The notes under the pieces: model-generated | What the model was told of the DNA's origin: nothing | The model's input: the letters and a program-made list of their open reading frames with translations, nothing else | Database searches by the model: none | Source of the DNA: Streptomyces albireticuli | Lineage (GTDB): Bacteria > Actinomycetota > Actinomycetes > Streptomycetales > Streptomycetaceae | Length of the DNA stretch: 64,000 nucleotides | Direction of reading: 5' to 3' | NCBI RefSeq assembly: GCF_021228125.1 | Contig: NZ_JAJQQS010000014.1 | Coordinates: forward strand, 1 to 64,000 | In this document: piece by piece, positions 38,548-47,741 of the stretch | How the letters are laid out: every line of letters begins with the position of its first letter | Numbering within the stretch: the stretch's first letter is position 1 | Position numbers and translations under genes: made by a program

Positions 38548-39516
38548 ATGTCTCATCACCTCAGCGGGCCGAACCTGCGGTCCCCCATGGACGACGCCCG
38601 GCTCGACCTGACCGATCTGTTCGCGTTCACCGTGCCCGGCGGACGCACCGTCCTGATCATGAACGTCAACCCGGTCGCGCCCACGGGCGGCAGCGCCTTC
38701 CACCCGGACGCGGTCTACCGCGTCGACGTCGACACCGACGGCGACCACCGGGCCGACGTGGCCTTCAGCTTCCTGTTCTCCGCGCCGCGCGACGGCCGGC
38801 AGACCGCCACCGTGTACCGGGCGACCGGTGCGGCGGCCGAGGCGCACGAGGCGTCCGGCGAGAAGATCGTCACCGATGCCCCGGTCTCCTTCGGCCCGGA
38901 GCCCGTCGTCGTCGAGGCCGGCCCGTACACCTTCTCCGCGGGCCTGCGCAGCGACCCGTTCTTCGCGGACCTGGACGGCATCGTCAAGGACTTCCAGTGG
39001 ACGGGCGTGGACTGGGGCGCCGACAAGAACGTCTTCGGCATCGTCCTGGAGATGCCGGACGACGCGCTCGGCCTCGGCCCGGCCATCGGCGTCTGGGCCC
39101 GGGTGAGCCTCCGTCAGGACGGGCGGCTGAAGTCCGTCGACCGGGGCGCCCACCCCTCACTGACCGCCTACTTCAACGCCGAGGACGTCAAGGACGCCTA
39201 CAACGAGGGCGAGCCCGCCCAGGACTGGGACACCTACCGGGAACCCTGGAGCAAGGTCCTCCAGCACACCGGGGGCTACGATCCGCGGGCCGCCGAGGAG
39301 GCGTTGCGCACCATCCTGCCGGACGTCCTGCGCTACGACCGCGACAGGCCCGCCGCCTACCCCAACGGGCGCGCCCTCACCGACGACGTCACCTCCGCGC
39401 GCCTGGCCATGATCTCGGGAGGCAAGGTCACCGGCGACCACATCGGTCCGCACACCGACCTGCTGCCCTCGTTCCCCTACCTCGGCACGCCGCATCCCGT
39501 GCCACCGGCCGGATGA
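38548..39516 (+). CDS. DUF4331 family protein
   Basis: A 322-residue protein with the DUF4331 core: SGPNLRSPMDDARLDLTDLF, AFTVPGGRTVLIMNVNPVAP, then AVYRVDVDTDGDHRADVAFS, FFADLDGIVKDFQWTGVDWG and NVFGIVLEMPDDALG. These calcium-dependent-looking beta-propeller/sandwich proteins are common in actinobacteria, with unknown substrates. No signal peptide is apparent, so it may be cytoplasmic. ATG 38548 is used. The following IclR-like gene could regulate it. Confidence 0.8.
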   Translation: MSHHLSGPNLRSPMDDARLDLTDLFAFTVPGGRTVLIMNVNPVAPTGGSAFHPDAVYRVDVDTDGDHRADVAFSFLFSAPRDGRQTATVYRATGAAAEAHEASGEKIVTDAPVSFGPEPVVVEAGPYTFSAGLRSDPFFADLDGIVKDFQWTGVDWGADKNVFGIVLEMPDDALGLGPAIGVWARVSLRQDGRLKSVDRGAHPSLTAYFNAEDVKDAYNEGEPAQDWDTYREPWSKVLQHTGGYDPRAAEEALRTILPDVLRYDRDRPAAYPNGRALTDDVTSARLAMISGGKVTGDHIGPHTDLLPSFPYLGTPHPVPPAG

Positions 39517-39713
39517 CCCGGGCCGCGGGCGGCGGGGCGGCACGCCACCGACGGGCCCGCCCCGGCGCCCTCCGCGACGCGCCCGGGCGCCCTCCGGGGC
39601 CGGACCGGTGGACACCCGGTTCCCCCGGCCGCTCCCCCGGTCGGTGGACAGCGGACCGGCCCCGGGGCTCCTTACGGTGGACGGTGAGCTGCCCCGAAAG
39701 GAGCGTTTCCCCC

Positions 39714-40373
39714 ATGAACCGGTCCCGAGCACTCGCCGGCAACACCGCGGCGGCGCTGCGGCTGCTGGCCCAGCACCCGGACGACGGCGTGACCGTACGC
39801 GGTCTGACCACCACCCTGCACCTGCCCGCCCGTACCGCCTGCGCACTCGTCGACAGCCTGCGGGCCGAGGGCCTCGTCCGCCACGACCCGGGCACGGACG
39901 TCCTGCGCCCGGCCGGCCCCCTGGCCCCCGCCACCGCGCCACCGGACGCGAACCTGCTGCGTTCCTCCGCCATGAACTGGGCGGACCGGCTGGCCGCGCA
40001 CAGCGGCCTGAGCGTCCTCCTCGCCGTCGCCCTCCCCGACGGCGTGCGGATCGTGCACCACGTCTTCCGCCCGGACAACAGCCCGCAGCGCCTGCTGACG
40101 GGCGAGACGCGCCCCGCCGGCTGCGCCCTGGCACGGGCCCTGGCCGCCCCGCACGACAGGCGGTGCGTCTACGCCCCCGAGGGCCCGGGCACCGGCTCGC
40201 TGGCCGTCGCCGTCGGCCACCCCGACCCCGTCCCGTACGCCGCGGCGCTCGCCCTGACCGGACCCCGCGCGCTGCTGGACCCTTCCACCGGCCGGAACGG
40301 GCGCTACGAGGCGCTGCTCCGGGAGGCCGCCGACGCGATCGCCGCGGAGCCGGGCCTGACACCGTCGCGGTGA
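39714..40373 (+). CDS. IclR-like transcriptional regulator
   Basis: A 219-residue regulator. The N-terminal winged helix (NTAAALRLLAQHPDDGVTVR, GLTTTLHLPARTACALVDSL) is followed by an IclR-type effector half (NWADRLAAHSGLSVLLAVAL, RPAGCALARALAAPHD). The effector half is shorter than usual, so ligand binding may be lost. AAAGGAG lies 10 nt upstream of ATG 39714. The 198-bp gap before it has a long GC-rich stretch but no strong signal. Confidence 0.75.
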   Translation: MNRSRALAGNTAAALRLLAQHPDDGVTVRGLTTTLHLPARTACALVDSLRAEGLVRHDPGTDVLRPAGPLAPATAPPDANLLRSSAMNWADRLAAHSGLSVLLAVALPDGVRIVHHVFRPDNSPQRLLTGETRPAGCALARALAAPHDRRCVYAPEGPGTGSLAVAVGHPDPVPYAAALALTGPRALLDPSTGRNGRYEALLREAADAIAAEPGLTPSR

Positions 40374-40413
40374 GGCGGGGCCGTGCTTCCGTCCGGTGGG
40401 ACCTGGCCGTGAT

Positions 40414-40462
40414 CCCGTCGCGGTGCGCCCCGGCCCTGGTCCCGTCGCGGTGCGCCCCGGCC
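40414..40462 (+). repeat. 22-bp direct repeat in an intergenic region
   Basis: A 22-bp unit, first half CCCGTCGCGGTG, second half CGCCCCGGCC, occurs at 40414-40435 and again at 40441-40462 (27-bp period). A partial copy overlaps the IclR stop (40365-40385). It lies between convergent genes and may be a simple duplication. Confidence 0.6.
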
Positions 40463-40497
40463 GCGGGCCGTGACCGCCCACCCGGCACGGCGGGCGG

Positions 40498-41217
40498 TCA
40501 CGGGCCGCCCGGCCGGGGAGCGGGGTCCGGGTCCGGCTCCGGGCGGCGGGCCGTCGCCAGGAGGATCAGCCACACCCCCACGAGCACCAGGTGCGCCCGC
40601 TGCGGAACGCCGTGCCAGCCCGGCCGGGCGAACAGCGGACCGACGGTGGTCAGCGCGGTCAGCAGGGCGGCGCCCAGCACCCACGGACCCCAGCGGCGAA
40701 GCGGCGGCCACCCGGGGCCCCGGAAGGCCGCCGTGACAAGCAGGGCCATCGAGCCGAACAGCGCCGCGTGCGCCAGGGCGCTGGTCGCGGTGTGCCAGGG
40801 GTTGACGGCCTCGCAGGCGTGGTTGACCGACGGCGCGCAGCGCATCGGCACGACCACGTCGGCCACGGACGACGCGGCGAACGCCACCAGCGCCCAGCGT
40901 CCGGCGCCCGCCCAGGTGCCGGCGGCCGGGCCGTGCCGTACGGGCAGGAACAGGGCTCCGGCCGCGACGAGCAGCGCGGTGAGGATCTCGATGCCGCCGA
41001 ACAGCGTGTGGAAGGGCTGGTCGGCCGCGTAGAGCTCGCTGACGTAGGAGTGGCGGGGGTCCAGGCCCGTGGGCAGGACGGCCTCCAGCACCCAGGCGTT
41101 GTAGAGCACCGCCGCCGCGACGAGCGCCCACCCGGCGCGGGCCGGTCGGGCCGCCGGTCCCGCCCGTGCCCGGGCGGCGGACCCGGCGCGACCGGTGGCG
41201 GTGGACGGTTCGGTCAT
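40498..41217 (-). CDS. DUF998 membrane protein
   Basis: A 239-residue membrane protein with six hydrophobic segments (ALVAAAVLYNAWVLEAVLPT, ILTALLVAAGALFLPV, WALVAFAASSVADVVVPM, LAHAALFGSMALLVTAAF, WVLGAALLTALTTVGPLF, HLVLVGVWLILLATA). HSYVSELYA and CEAVNPWHTATSALAH are characteristic of DUF998 (frpC/FMN-like redox or transport membrane families). The function is unknown. ATG 41217 is the start. Confidence 0.8.
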   Translation of the reverse strand: MTEPSTATGRAGSAARARAGPAARPARAGWALVAAAVLYNAWVLEAVLPTGLDPRHSYVSELYAADQPFHTLFGGIEILTALLVAAGALFLPVRHGPAAGTWAGAGRWALVAFAASSVADVVVPMRCAPSVNHACEAVNPWHTATSALAHAALFGSMALLVTAAFRGPGWPPLRRWGPWVLGAALLTALTTVGPLFARPGWHGVPQRAHLVLVGVWLILLATARRPEPDPDPAPRPGGP

Positions 41218-41281
41218 CGGAGGCGGCCTCAGGCCGGCCGCGCGCGGCGGTACGGGCGGCCCGGGCGCCGCCTCACGGGGG

Positions 41282-42514
41282 TCATGAGGGGGCTCCCGGT
41301 CCGGCGAGGGCGGCGGGCGGCCCGTAGGCCGGACCCGGGGCAGGCTCGGAGGGCGTCTCAGTGATGGTCGGGGGCGGCGTGGTGGTGACCCGCGGCGAGA
41401 CGCTCGGCGTGTACGGCTTCTTGGAGGGCGTGGGCCCGGGCGGCGCGCTGGGGGCCTGCGGAGGCGCCGTCGTCATCCCGCCGCGGGGGCGCGAGACGGG
41501 GCGGTCCTGGTCGCCGTGGGTGCCCACCGGCCGTTCGAACCACTCTCCGGTCCGGGTGTCGTAGAGGACGAGGACGTCGAGGGCGTCGCCCGCCTCCGAG
41601 ACCACGACCACGTCCGCCGCCCGGTAGGCGGTCCAGGACTGTCCCTTGGTCTTCGGGGTCCCCTTGGCGGCGACCGGCGGGCCGAGCGGGTTGCCGCAGG
41701 CGCAGCGCACCCGCGGCAGGCCGCGGTCGTCGACCAGGACGGCCGTGCCGGCCTGGAGGACGGCCTGATAGGTGGTGGCGGAGCCGTTCTTGTAGCCGTG
41801 GTTGGTGACGCGGGTGTCGGCGCGCAGTTGTGCGGACGTCAGACCGCGCAGGTAGGACGGGATCCGGTCGGGGGTGATCTCGGCCGCGCTCGCGAAGGCG
41901 CGCCCTTTGGCCTGGTCGTCGGTCAGATAGCTGATCTGGCGCTCCACGTCGCAGCTCGCCTGGTACTGGGTGCCGCCGTAGAGGCCTGCCGTGGCGCCCC
42001 CGATGCCGCGGGTGCCGCCCGTGTCGCTCGGGGCGGGGGCGGGGGCGGCCGTCGCCTCGGCGCCGGTGTCCTTCGCGGTCGAGGGGGTGAAGGGGTCGTT
42101 CCCGTCGGCGGCGGCCGCCTGGAGGAAGACCTCACCCGATCCGCCGTCCGAGCGCAGGAAGAACACGGCGAGGGCCGCGGCGACGACGACCGTGCCCGTG
42201 AGGAGGGCGATCCTGGGCGCGGACTTCCACCACGGGGAGCCGTCCCCGCGGCCGGGCCCGGGGGCGGCGTGGCCACCGGTCGGCGGGGCGGGCGGGCCCC
42301 CGGGGGCTCCCGGACCGCCCGGGCCGGCGGGGGCTCCTGGCACGGTTTCCTGACCGGACGGCAGGTCCGCCCGGGTCGGCTCGGGGGGACGGGAGGCGCC
42401 GGATCCGGGGCCCTGGCCGGGGCCTTGACCGGGGCCCTGACCGGGGCCCTGACCGGACAAGGGGCCCGACGGCGGGCCGGTGGGGCGGTTCTCTGACGGC
42501 GGTTCGGACGACAC
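41282..42514 (-). CDS. DUF6777 membrane-anchored protein
   Basis: A 410-residue protein. Residues 1-95 are Pro/Gly-rich with GQGP repeats, followed by a membrane helix (APRIALLTGTVVVAAALAVF). The extracellular domain (DVERQISYLTDDQAKGRAFA, LRGLTSAQLRADTRVTNHGY, LVDDRGLPRVRCACGNPLGP) is the DUF6777 core found beside streptophobe proteins in Streptomyces. The C-terminus is again Pro-rich. GTG 42514 follows GGAGAGGG. It diverges from the streptophobe gene, a recurring pair of unknown function. Confidence 0.8.
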   Translation of the reverse strand: MSSEPPSENRPTGPPSGPLSGQGPGQGPGQGPGQGPGSGASRPPEPTRADLPSGQETVPGAPAGPGGPGAPGGPPAPPTGGHAAPGPGRGDGSPWWKSAPRIALLTGTVVVAAALAVFFLRSDGGSGEVFLQAAAADGNDPFTPSTAKDTGAEATAAPAPAPSDTGGTRGIGGATAGLYGGTQYQASCDVERQISYLTDDQAKGRAFASAAEITPDRIPSYLRGLTSAQLRADTRVTNHGYKNGSATTYQAVLQAGTAVLVDDRGLPRVRCACGNPLGPPVAAKGTPKTKGQSWTAYRAADVVVVSEAGDALDVLVLYDTRTGEWFERPVGTHGDQDRPVSRPRGGMTTAPPQAPSAPPGPTPSKKPYTPSVSPRVTTTPPPTITETPSEPAPGPAYGPPAALAGPGAPS

Positions 42515-42736
42515 GGCCCTCTCCTGCGTTGGCGGTGATTCTTCTCTTTTCCCGCTTCTGCCTGCTCTGCACCTGATGCGCCCCCATCGGCCATTCTGTG
42601 CCGCAGACCCTCGGGTGCCGCAAGCGGACGTCCGGGGCCGCCCGTCCGACGGGTGGGCCGCCGTCCGGAGGCTTACGTTGAAGCTCCGGGCCGTCCGCGC
42701 CCGGTGGCGAAGGCCCACGCCCCAGGGCGGTCGAGT

Positions 42737-42786
42737 CGGGCGGAGGCCATGGGCGAACGGACCGGGCGGACGCCGTGAGCGAACGG
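42737..42786 (+). repeat. 24-bp imperfect direct repeat in the DUF6777/streptophobe divergent region
   Basis: CGGGCGGAGGCC...GAACGG units at 42737-42760 and 42763-42786 match at 21 of 24 positions. They lie in the 340-bp gap between divergent genes and may be binding sites for a shared regulator. Confidence 0.5.
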
Positions 42787-42854
42787 GTAACCGGTGGGAG
42801 CGGGCGAAACACGCACCATCGCCCGACCACTGACCGACAAGTGACGGAGGCAGC

Positions 42855-44174
42855 GTGAGTCAGCCACCGAGTGCCGCGCCGGAGCCGCCGCGGCACGCCC
42901 TGCGCGCCTGGTGGGACGCGTTCGCGGCGGTCGCCGCGGGCGTGGCCGCCCTGTTCGTGACCGCCGCGCTCGGCCTCTGGGCGGCCGGTGCGACCGGTCT
43001 GCCCGGCGGGTTCCCGGCCGTCGTCGCGGCGACCGTGGTCGCGGCGGTGGGCGGCACGGTCGAACTGTCCGGCGGCGCGGGCTTCCTGGGCAGTACGGCG
43101 GCGGGGCTGGACGTCGTGCCGCTGTCGGTGACGCTGGCCGGCGCGGTCGTGACGGCCGAGGTGTTCCTGCGCCCGCTGCGGCACCGGGCGGTGGCGAGCG
43201 GCCGCGAACTGCTCGCCCGCGTCGCCCGGACGGCCCTGCTGTGGCTGGTCGCGCTCCTGCTGATCTGTCTCGCCGCCCGGCACACGTTCCGCGTCGACCT
43301 GGGCGGCACGGAGGTCGGGGACCTCGGGGACCTGGGCGATCTGGGGGACATCGGCGACGCCCTGGGCGTGACGCCGGAGGTGGGGTTCCGGGCCGCGGTG
43401 GGACCGACCGTCACCCTGGGGCTTATGTGGCTGCTGGTACTGCTGGCGGTGGCCGTCGCCGTGTCCCGCAGGACACCGCTGCCCTCCCGGCTGCTGCGTT
43501 TCCAGGAGCCGGTCCGGCCAGCCGCGTTCGCGATGCTCGCGGTCCTGCTGTCCTACGTGGTGCTCGGTCTGGTCGCCGGAGTGGTCGTGCTCCTCGTGCG
43601 CGGCCACCCGGCGGAGACCGCCGCGGTCCTGCTGCTGGGGCTGCCCAACCTCGCCTGGCTCGCCTTCGGCGTCGGTCTCGGCGGCACCTGGGACGGCCGG
43701 GCGCCCGACATCGGCCTGCCCGTGCCCAAGGCCCTCGCGGCGGTGCTGCGGGAGCGCGACGGCAAGGGCGCGGTGAACCTCTCCTCCCTCGCCCAGCAGG
43801 ACGGCCGTGCCTGGCTGCTCCTGGTGGTCGCGGCCCTGGCCCTGCTGGCGGCCGGTCTCCTCATGGCCGTCCGCTCGTCCCCGCGCACCCGCTCCTGGCA
43901 GCACGGCGCGCGGCTGGCCGTGGCCCTCGCCGTCACCCTCCTGGTGATCGCCGCCCTGACCGGCATCACCGCCCGCTTCGGACTCTCCCTGCTGGGCATC
44001 GGCGACCTGGGCGCCTTCGGTGGTGAGGTGTCGCTCCGGCCACGGTGGCTCCCGCTGCTGGGCCTCGGGCTGCTCTGGGGGCTGATCGCGGGATTCCTGG
44101 GCGGCGTGCTCGCCCGACGGGTACGGCGCCGGGGGGATATGGCGGAGGTGACGGAGGGTGCACGCGAACCCTAA
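42855..44174 (+). CDS. Streptophobe-family membrane protein
   Basis: A 439-residue polytopic protein with about 10 membrane segments (AVAAGVAALFVTAALGLWAA, FPAVVAATVVAAVGGTVELS, LLWLVALLLICLAARHTF, VTLGLMWLLVLLAVAVAVS, LAVALAVTLLVIAALTGITA). The defining loop GGTEVGDLGDLGDLGDIGDA (about 152-171) is present. Streptophobe proteins are hydrophobic proteins of unknown function typical of Streptomyces. GTG 42855 has GGAGG upstream. The stop overlaps the next gene. Confidence 0.8.
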   Translation: MSQPPSAAPEPPRHALRAWWDAFAAVAAGVAALFVTAALGLWAAGATGLPGGFPAVVAATVVAAVGGTVELSGGAGFLGSTAAGLDVVPLSVTLAGAVVTAEVFLRPLRHRAVASGRELLARVARTALLWLVALLLICLAARHTFRVDLGGTEVGDLGDLGDLGDIGDALGVTPEVGFRAAVGPTVTLGLMWLLVLLAVAVAVSRRTPLPSRLLRFQEPVRPAAFAMLAVLLSYVVLGLVAGVVVLLVRGHPAETAAVLLLGLPNLAWLAFGVGLGGTWDGRAPDIGLPVPKALAAVLRERDGKGAVNLSSLAQQDGRAWLLLVVAALALLAAGLLMAVRSSPRTRSWQHGARLAVALAVTLLVIAALTGITARFGLSLLGIGDLGAFGGEVSLRPRWLPLLGLGLLWGLIAGFLGGVLARRVRRRGDMAEVTEGAREP

Positions 44175-44862
44175 CCACGCGGTGCGGGAACGGACGCCGC
44201 ACGAGGTGGGTCTGCACGTAACGCACCTGGACGCGCTGCCCAACGGGCGGTTCGTCCTGCAGGGTCACGACGCCGCGGGAGAGCGGAACGCCCAGATCTA
44301 CGGCCGCGACGGCCGGCGCCGGCACGGCTTCGCGATGGGGCGCGCGGTCGGGTTCATGATGGGGGACCGTCGGCACCACATCTGGAGCGCCTACTTCGAC
44401 GAAGGCGTCTACGTGGACCCGATCAGCGCCGCGGGTCTGGTGCGCTGGGACAGCGGAGGCAACAGCCTGTGGAGGTACGCGGCTCCCGAGGGGGCCGAAC
44501 ACATCGATACGGTCTACGCCTTCAATGTCGGCGACGGTGTCGCGTGGGCCTGCTACTACCCGGCGTTCGCGCTGCTCGAGGCCCGTACCGACGGGCACGT
44601 CCGGCTACGGAGGACGCCGGTGTCCGCACCGGCGGGCATGGCCGTCCACAAGGACGAGATCCTCACGCTCGGCGGCGACCGGCGACATGACCTGCTCCAC
44701 CGCTGCCGCCTGACCGGCGACGAAGCCCTCCTGATCGAAGAAGCACGCCTGACCTTCCCCGACGGCGCACCGCTCAAGCGGTACGCGCGCCCCGTAGGAC
44801 GCGGGCGGCATCTGTACCTGCGGGGGCCCTCGCCCCGGCAGTGGTACGTGACGGGTCTCTAG
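44158..44862 (+). CDS. Hypothetical beta-propeller-like protein
   Basis: A 234-residue protein with repeating short strands: VTHLDALPNGRFVLQGHDAA, HIWSAYFDEGVYVDPISAAG, VYAFNVGDGVAWACYYPAFA and MAVHKDEILTLGGDRRHDLL. This resembles a WD-like or Kelch-like small propeller. It has no catalytic motif. The GTG start lies 17 nt inside the streptophobe gene, so it is probably co-translated and may support that membrane protein. Confidence 0.55.
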   Translation: MHANPNHAVRERTPHEVGLHVTHLDALPNGRFVLQGHDAAGERNAQIYGRDGRRRHGFAMGRAVGFMMGDRRHHIWSAYFDEGVYVDPISAAGLVRWDSGGNSLWRYAAPEGAEHIDTVYAFNVGDGVAWACYYPAFALLEARTDGHVRLRRTPVSAPAGMAVHKDEILTLGGDRRHDLLHRCRLTGDEALLIEEARLTFPDGAPLKRYARPVGRGRHLYLRGPSPRQWYVTGL

Positions 44863-44895
44863 CGCGTCCTGCCCGGGCGGGCGGCGGCGATCGGT

Positions 44896-44959
44896 GTGAG
44901 CCGCCCCGCTCGGGGCGGTCACGGGCGGCCGGCGCCCGGGTACGCGCGCGTACCCGGGC
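44896..44959. terminator. Two strong hairpins between convergent genes
   Basis: GTGA-GCCGCCCCG...CGGGGCGG-TCAC (44896-44922, one bulged G) is followed by a 26-bp perfect palindrome CCCGGGTACGCGC|GCGTACCCGGG-type at 44934-44959. Together they separate the plus-strand hypothetical gene from the convergent response regulator. Confidence 0.75.
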
Positions 44960-44963
44960 CGCG

Positions 44964-45797
44964 TCAGCCCGCGAACCCGGGCACCACCAGACCGGACTCG
45001 TACGCGATCACCACCGCGTGGGTCCGGTTCTGCGCGCCGAGCTTGGTCAGCACGTTCCCGACGTGCGTCTTCACCGTCTCCAGGCTCACCGTGAGGGACG
45101 CCGCGATCTCCGGGTTGGACAGACCGGTCGCCATCAGCCGCAGCACCTCCTCCTCCCGCCCCGTCAGCGCCGCCCGCGGCAGCGCCTCGGCGGATTCCAG
45201 CGGGCGGGCGGCGACCATCCGGCGCAGAGCCGCCGGGAAGAGGATCGCCTCGCCCGCCGCCACCACCCGTACCGCCTCCGCGATCCGCTGGACCGGAAGC
45301 CGCTTGAGCACGAAGCCGCTGGCCCCCGCGCCGAGCGCGGCGGTGACGTAGTCGTCGTTCTCGAAGGTGGTGATGACCACGACCTTCGGGGGCCCGGCGG
45401 GCCCGGCCGGCCCGCCCAGCAGCTGCCGGGTGGCCTCGATCCCGTTGCACCGCGGCATCCGCACATCCATCAGGACCACGTCCGGCCGCAGCCGCCGCGC
45501 CTGCTCCAGTGCCTCGACGCCGTCCACGGCCTCCCCGACCACCTCGATCCCCGGCTGTGCCGCGAGCAGTACGCGCAGACCGCTACGGGTCACCTCGTCG
45601 TCGTCGGCGATCAGGAGGGTGACGGCGGTGCCGGCGGGACCGGTGGCAGCGGCGGTAGGGGGAGGAGCGGGGAGTGTGACAGCGGGGCCGGCGCCGGGGC
45701 GGGTCATGACGGGTGCGCTCGTGCCGGGGGTGGTCGCGACGGGTGCGCTCACGCCGGAGCCGGTCGCGGCGGCCGCGCGCGCGGCGGAGTCGATCAT
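44964..45797 (-). CDS. NarL/LuxR-type response regulator
   Basis: A 277-residue regulator. A receiver domain begins near residue 59 (VTLLIADDDEVTRSGLRVLL), with phospho-acceptor Asp in DVVLMDVRMP and switch residues TTF and K in VLKRL. A LuxR helix-turn-helix (LTGREEEVLRLMATGLSNPE, SLETVKTHVGNVLTKL) ends the protein. The unusual 58-residue Ala/Pro-rich N-terminal extension suggests the true start may be a downstream GTG. It overlaps the kinase gene by 4 nt. Confidence 0.88.
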   Translation of the reverse strand: MIDSAARAAAATGSGVSAPVATTPGTSAPVMTRPGAGPAVTLPAPPPTAAATGPAGTAVTLLIADDDEVTRSGLRVLLAAQPGIEVVGEAVDGVEALEQARRLRPDVVLMDVRMPRCNGIEATRQLLGGPAGPAGPPKVVVITTFENDDYVTAALGAGASGFVLKRLPVQRIAEAVRVVAAGEAILFPAALRRMVAARPLESAEALPRAALTGREEEVLRLMATGLSNPEIAASLTVSLETVKTHVGNVLTKLGAQNRTHAVVIAYESGLVVPGFAG

Positions 45798-47071
45798 GCC
45801 GACAACCGTACCGGCAGCCGGACCGCCAGCCGCCAGCGCTCCGGCCCCTCCGGGCCGGCCTCGATCTCGCCGTGCAGCAGCCGTACGCGCTCGGCCAGCC
45901 CGGGCAGGCCGTGCCCGGACGTCGGGAAGACGCCGTGGACCGGGCCCGCCTCCGCCCCCGCCCTGGTGCGGTTGACCACGCTGAGCTCCAGCCCGTCCGT
46001 CGCGGCCGCCACCCGGACCTCGATCGGACCGCCCGCCCCATGCCGCAACGCGTTCGTCAGCCCCTCCTGGAGGATCCGGTACGCCGCCCGGGAGAGCGTT
46101 CCCCGCACCCGCGTCAGCTCGCCCGACAGCTCGGGCTCCACCACCGCGCCCGCGTGCCGCAACCGCTCCAGCAGATCGGGCAGGTCGGCCAACGTCCGGG
46201 TGGGCGCCGTCCCCGCCTTCTCCTCACGCAGTACGCCCAGCACGTAGTCCAGGTCCTCCAGCGCGGCCCGCGCCGACTCCTCGATGCTGCGCATGGCGGC
46301 CCGTGCCGCCACCGGGTCGGCGGCGAGCACCTCCCCCGCCACCGCCGCCTGGATCGTCGTCGCCGTCAGCGTGTGCCCGATCGAGTCGTGCAACTCGTGG
46401 GCGAGCCGGTTGCGTTCGGCCAGCGCCAGCTCCCGCTCGGCCGCCAGCGCGAGCCGCTCCGCCGCCGACGGCCCCAGCAGCCTCGGCGCCAGCCACCGCA
46501 GGGCACGCGTCACCACCAGGCATCCGGCCGCCGCGGACAGCACGCAGCCGAACGCCGCCACCCAGCTCTGCCAGCCACCACCGGCGACCCGCGCCGACCG
46601 GCCGAGGAGACTCAGCCCCGCCTCGGCACCGAACGGAAGGGCCAGACCCATGAGGAGCAGCAGCCCGCTCACCATCACCCCTGTCCACCCCAGTGCCACA
46701 TGCAGCAGCAGCCACAGAGGGGTCCGCCAGCGGTCGGCGCCGGGCGGCCCGGTGGGAGTGGGCGCGGTGCCGGGTGAGGCGGCGGGCCGGCGACGTACGC
46801 CCGCGGGGTCGGGCAACGGCACCCCCAGCATCCGGCGGGCGCACACGATCAGCGCCCGCCGCGTGGTGCGGGCCAGCCCGGTCGCACCGATCAGCACCGC
46901 CCACGACAGCAGCGTCAGCCCGATCCGCACACCGTAGGGAGCGGACCTCCACACCAGCGCCGGAAGCGTCGCGAAAGGCAACGGCAGAAGGCTCGCCGAC
47001 GCGCCGCACCACGCGAACAACGCACCCGAATACGTGGAGCCGCGCAACAGCGACCGAATTCCCCTGATCAT
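45794..47071 (-). CDS. NarL-type sensor histidine kinase
   Basis: A 425-residue kinase with four membrane helices in residues 1-200 (ALFAWCGASASLLPLPFATL, GLTLLSWAVLIGATGLA, VMVSGLLLLMGLALPFGAEA, WVAAFGCVLSAAAGCLVVTR). The dimerisation/phosphoacceptor box is ELALAERNRLAHELHDSIGH (His), and the ATPase domain is degenerate at the N-box but has GLPGLAERVRLLHGEIEAG. The stimulus is unknown. ATG 47071 is chosen; the longer ORF upstream is not supported. It diverges from the DUF4190 gene. Confidence 0.85.
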   Translation of the reverse strand: MIRGIRSLLRGSTYSGALFAWCGASASLLPLPFATLPALVWRSAPYGVRIGLTLLSWAVLIGATGLARTTRRALIVCARRMLGVPLPDPAGVRRRPAASPGTAPTPTGPPGADRWRTPLWLLLHVALGWTGVMVSGLLLLMGLALPFGAEAGLSLLGRSARVAGGGWQSWVAAFGCVLSAAAGCLVVTRALRWLAPRLLGPSAAERLALAAERELALAERNRLAHELHDSIGHTLTATTIQAAVAGEVLAADPVAARAAMRSIEESARAALEDLDYVLGVLREEKAGTAPTRTLADLPDLLERLRHAGAVVEPELSGELTRVRGTLSRAAYRILQEGLTNALRHGAGGPIEVRVAAATDGLELSVVNRTRAGAEAGPVHGVFPTSGHGLPGLAERVRLLHGEIEAGPEGPERWRLAVRLPVRLSA

Positions 47072-47208
47072 GATCGGCCAGTATGCCCGGATGGTCCGCC
47101 GAAGACCTCCCTCGATCGGGGGAGTGCTCTTTCCCGCCTTCCCGCGATGCGCACCCGGGACTCCGAAAGCCAGGATCGTGCCCTGAGCAATTGACCGGAG
47201 GACGGCTG

Positions 47209-47661
47209 ATGAACACACGAGGGATGAACACACGGGGGATGGAGACGTCGGAGATGTCAGGGGCGTCGAGGGTGTCGGGGATACCAGGGACGGAGATGCC
47301 GCCGCGTCACACGGCATCGGCCGGGAGCGTGCCGGCAGGGCCGGCCGGCGGGAACGGCCTGGCCGTGGCCGCCATGGTGCTGGGCATCACCGGCCTGGTC
47401 ACCTCGGTCCTCTTCGTGGGCGGTCCGCTAGGCGTCCTCGGTCTCGTCCTGGGCCTCGTCGCCCTCATGAGGGCCGGGCGGACCGGCGCCGGCCGGGGAC
47501 AGGCCGTCACCGCCGTGGTGACCTCGTCGCTCGCGATCATGGTGTCCGTCCTGGCCGCCCTCTTCATGGTCTGGTTCGCGAACAAGACGCAGGACTGCTA
47601 CCGGCCCGACAGCTTCCGGCAGTACAAGCAGTGCGTCCACCAGCAGCTCCGCGAAGGCTGA
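47209..47661 (+). CDS. DUF4190 small membrane protein
   Basis: A 150-residue protein: MNTRGMNTRGMETSEMSGAS repeats at the N-terminus, then two membrane helices (GLAVAAMVLGITGLVTSVLF, LAIMVSVLAALFMVWFANK) with the DUF4190 loop GGPLGVLGLVLGLVALMRAG. Function unknown. GGAGG precedes ATG 47209. The M-N-T-R-G-M repetition comes from a small duplication in the DNA. Confidence 0.75.
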   Translation: MNTRGMNTRGMETSEMSGASRVSGIPGTEMPPRHTASAGSVPAGPAGGNGLAVAAMVLGITGLVTSVLFVGGPLGVLGLVLGLVALMRAGRTGAGRGQAVTAVVTSSLAIMVSVLAALFMVWFANKTQDCYRPDSFRQYKQCVHQQLREG

Positions 47662-47741
47662 GCGCAGGCACCTCCCCCTCCCGTCAGGTCCCGGCCGGTC
47701 GGCCCCTGACGTCTTCCCGATGAATCCCTAGGAGTCGGCTC

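Noticed and set aside
42132..44243. 703-codon minus-strand ORF across the DUF6777/streptophobe region
   Set aside because: It spans two clear genes and their divergent promoter; the composition is Gln/Glu/Gly-rich, typical of antisense GC-rich frames.
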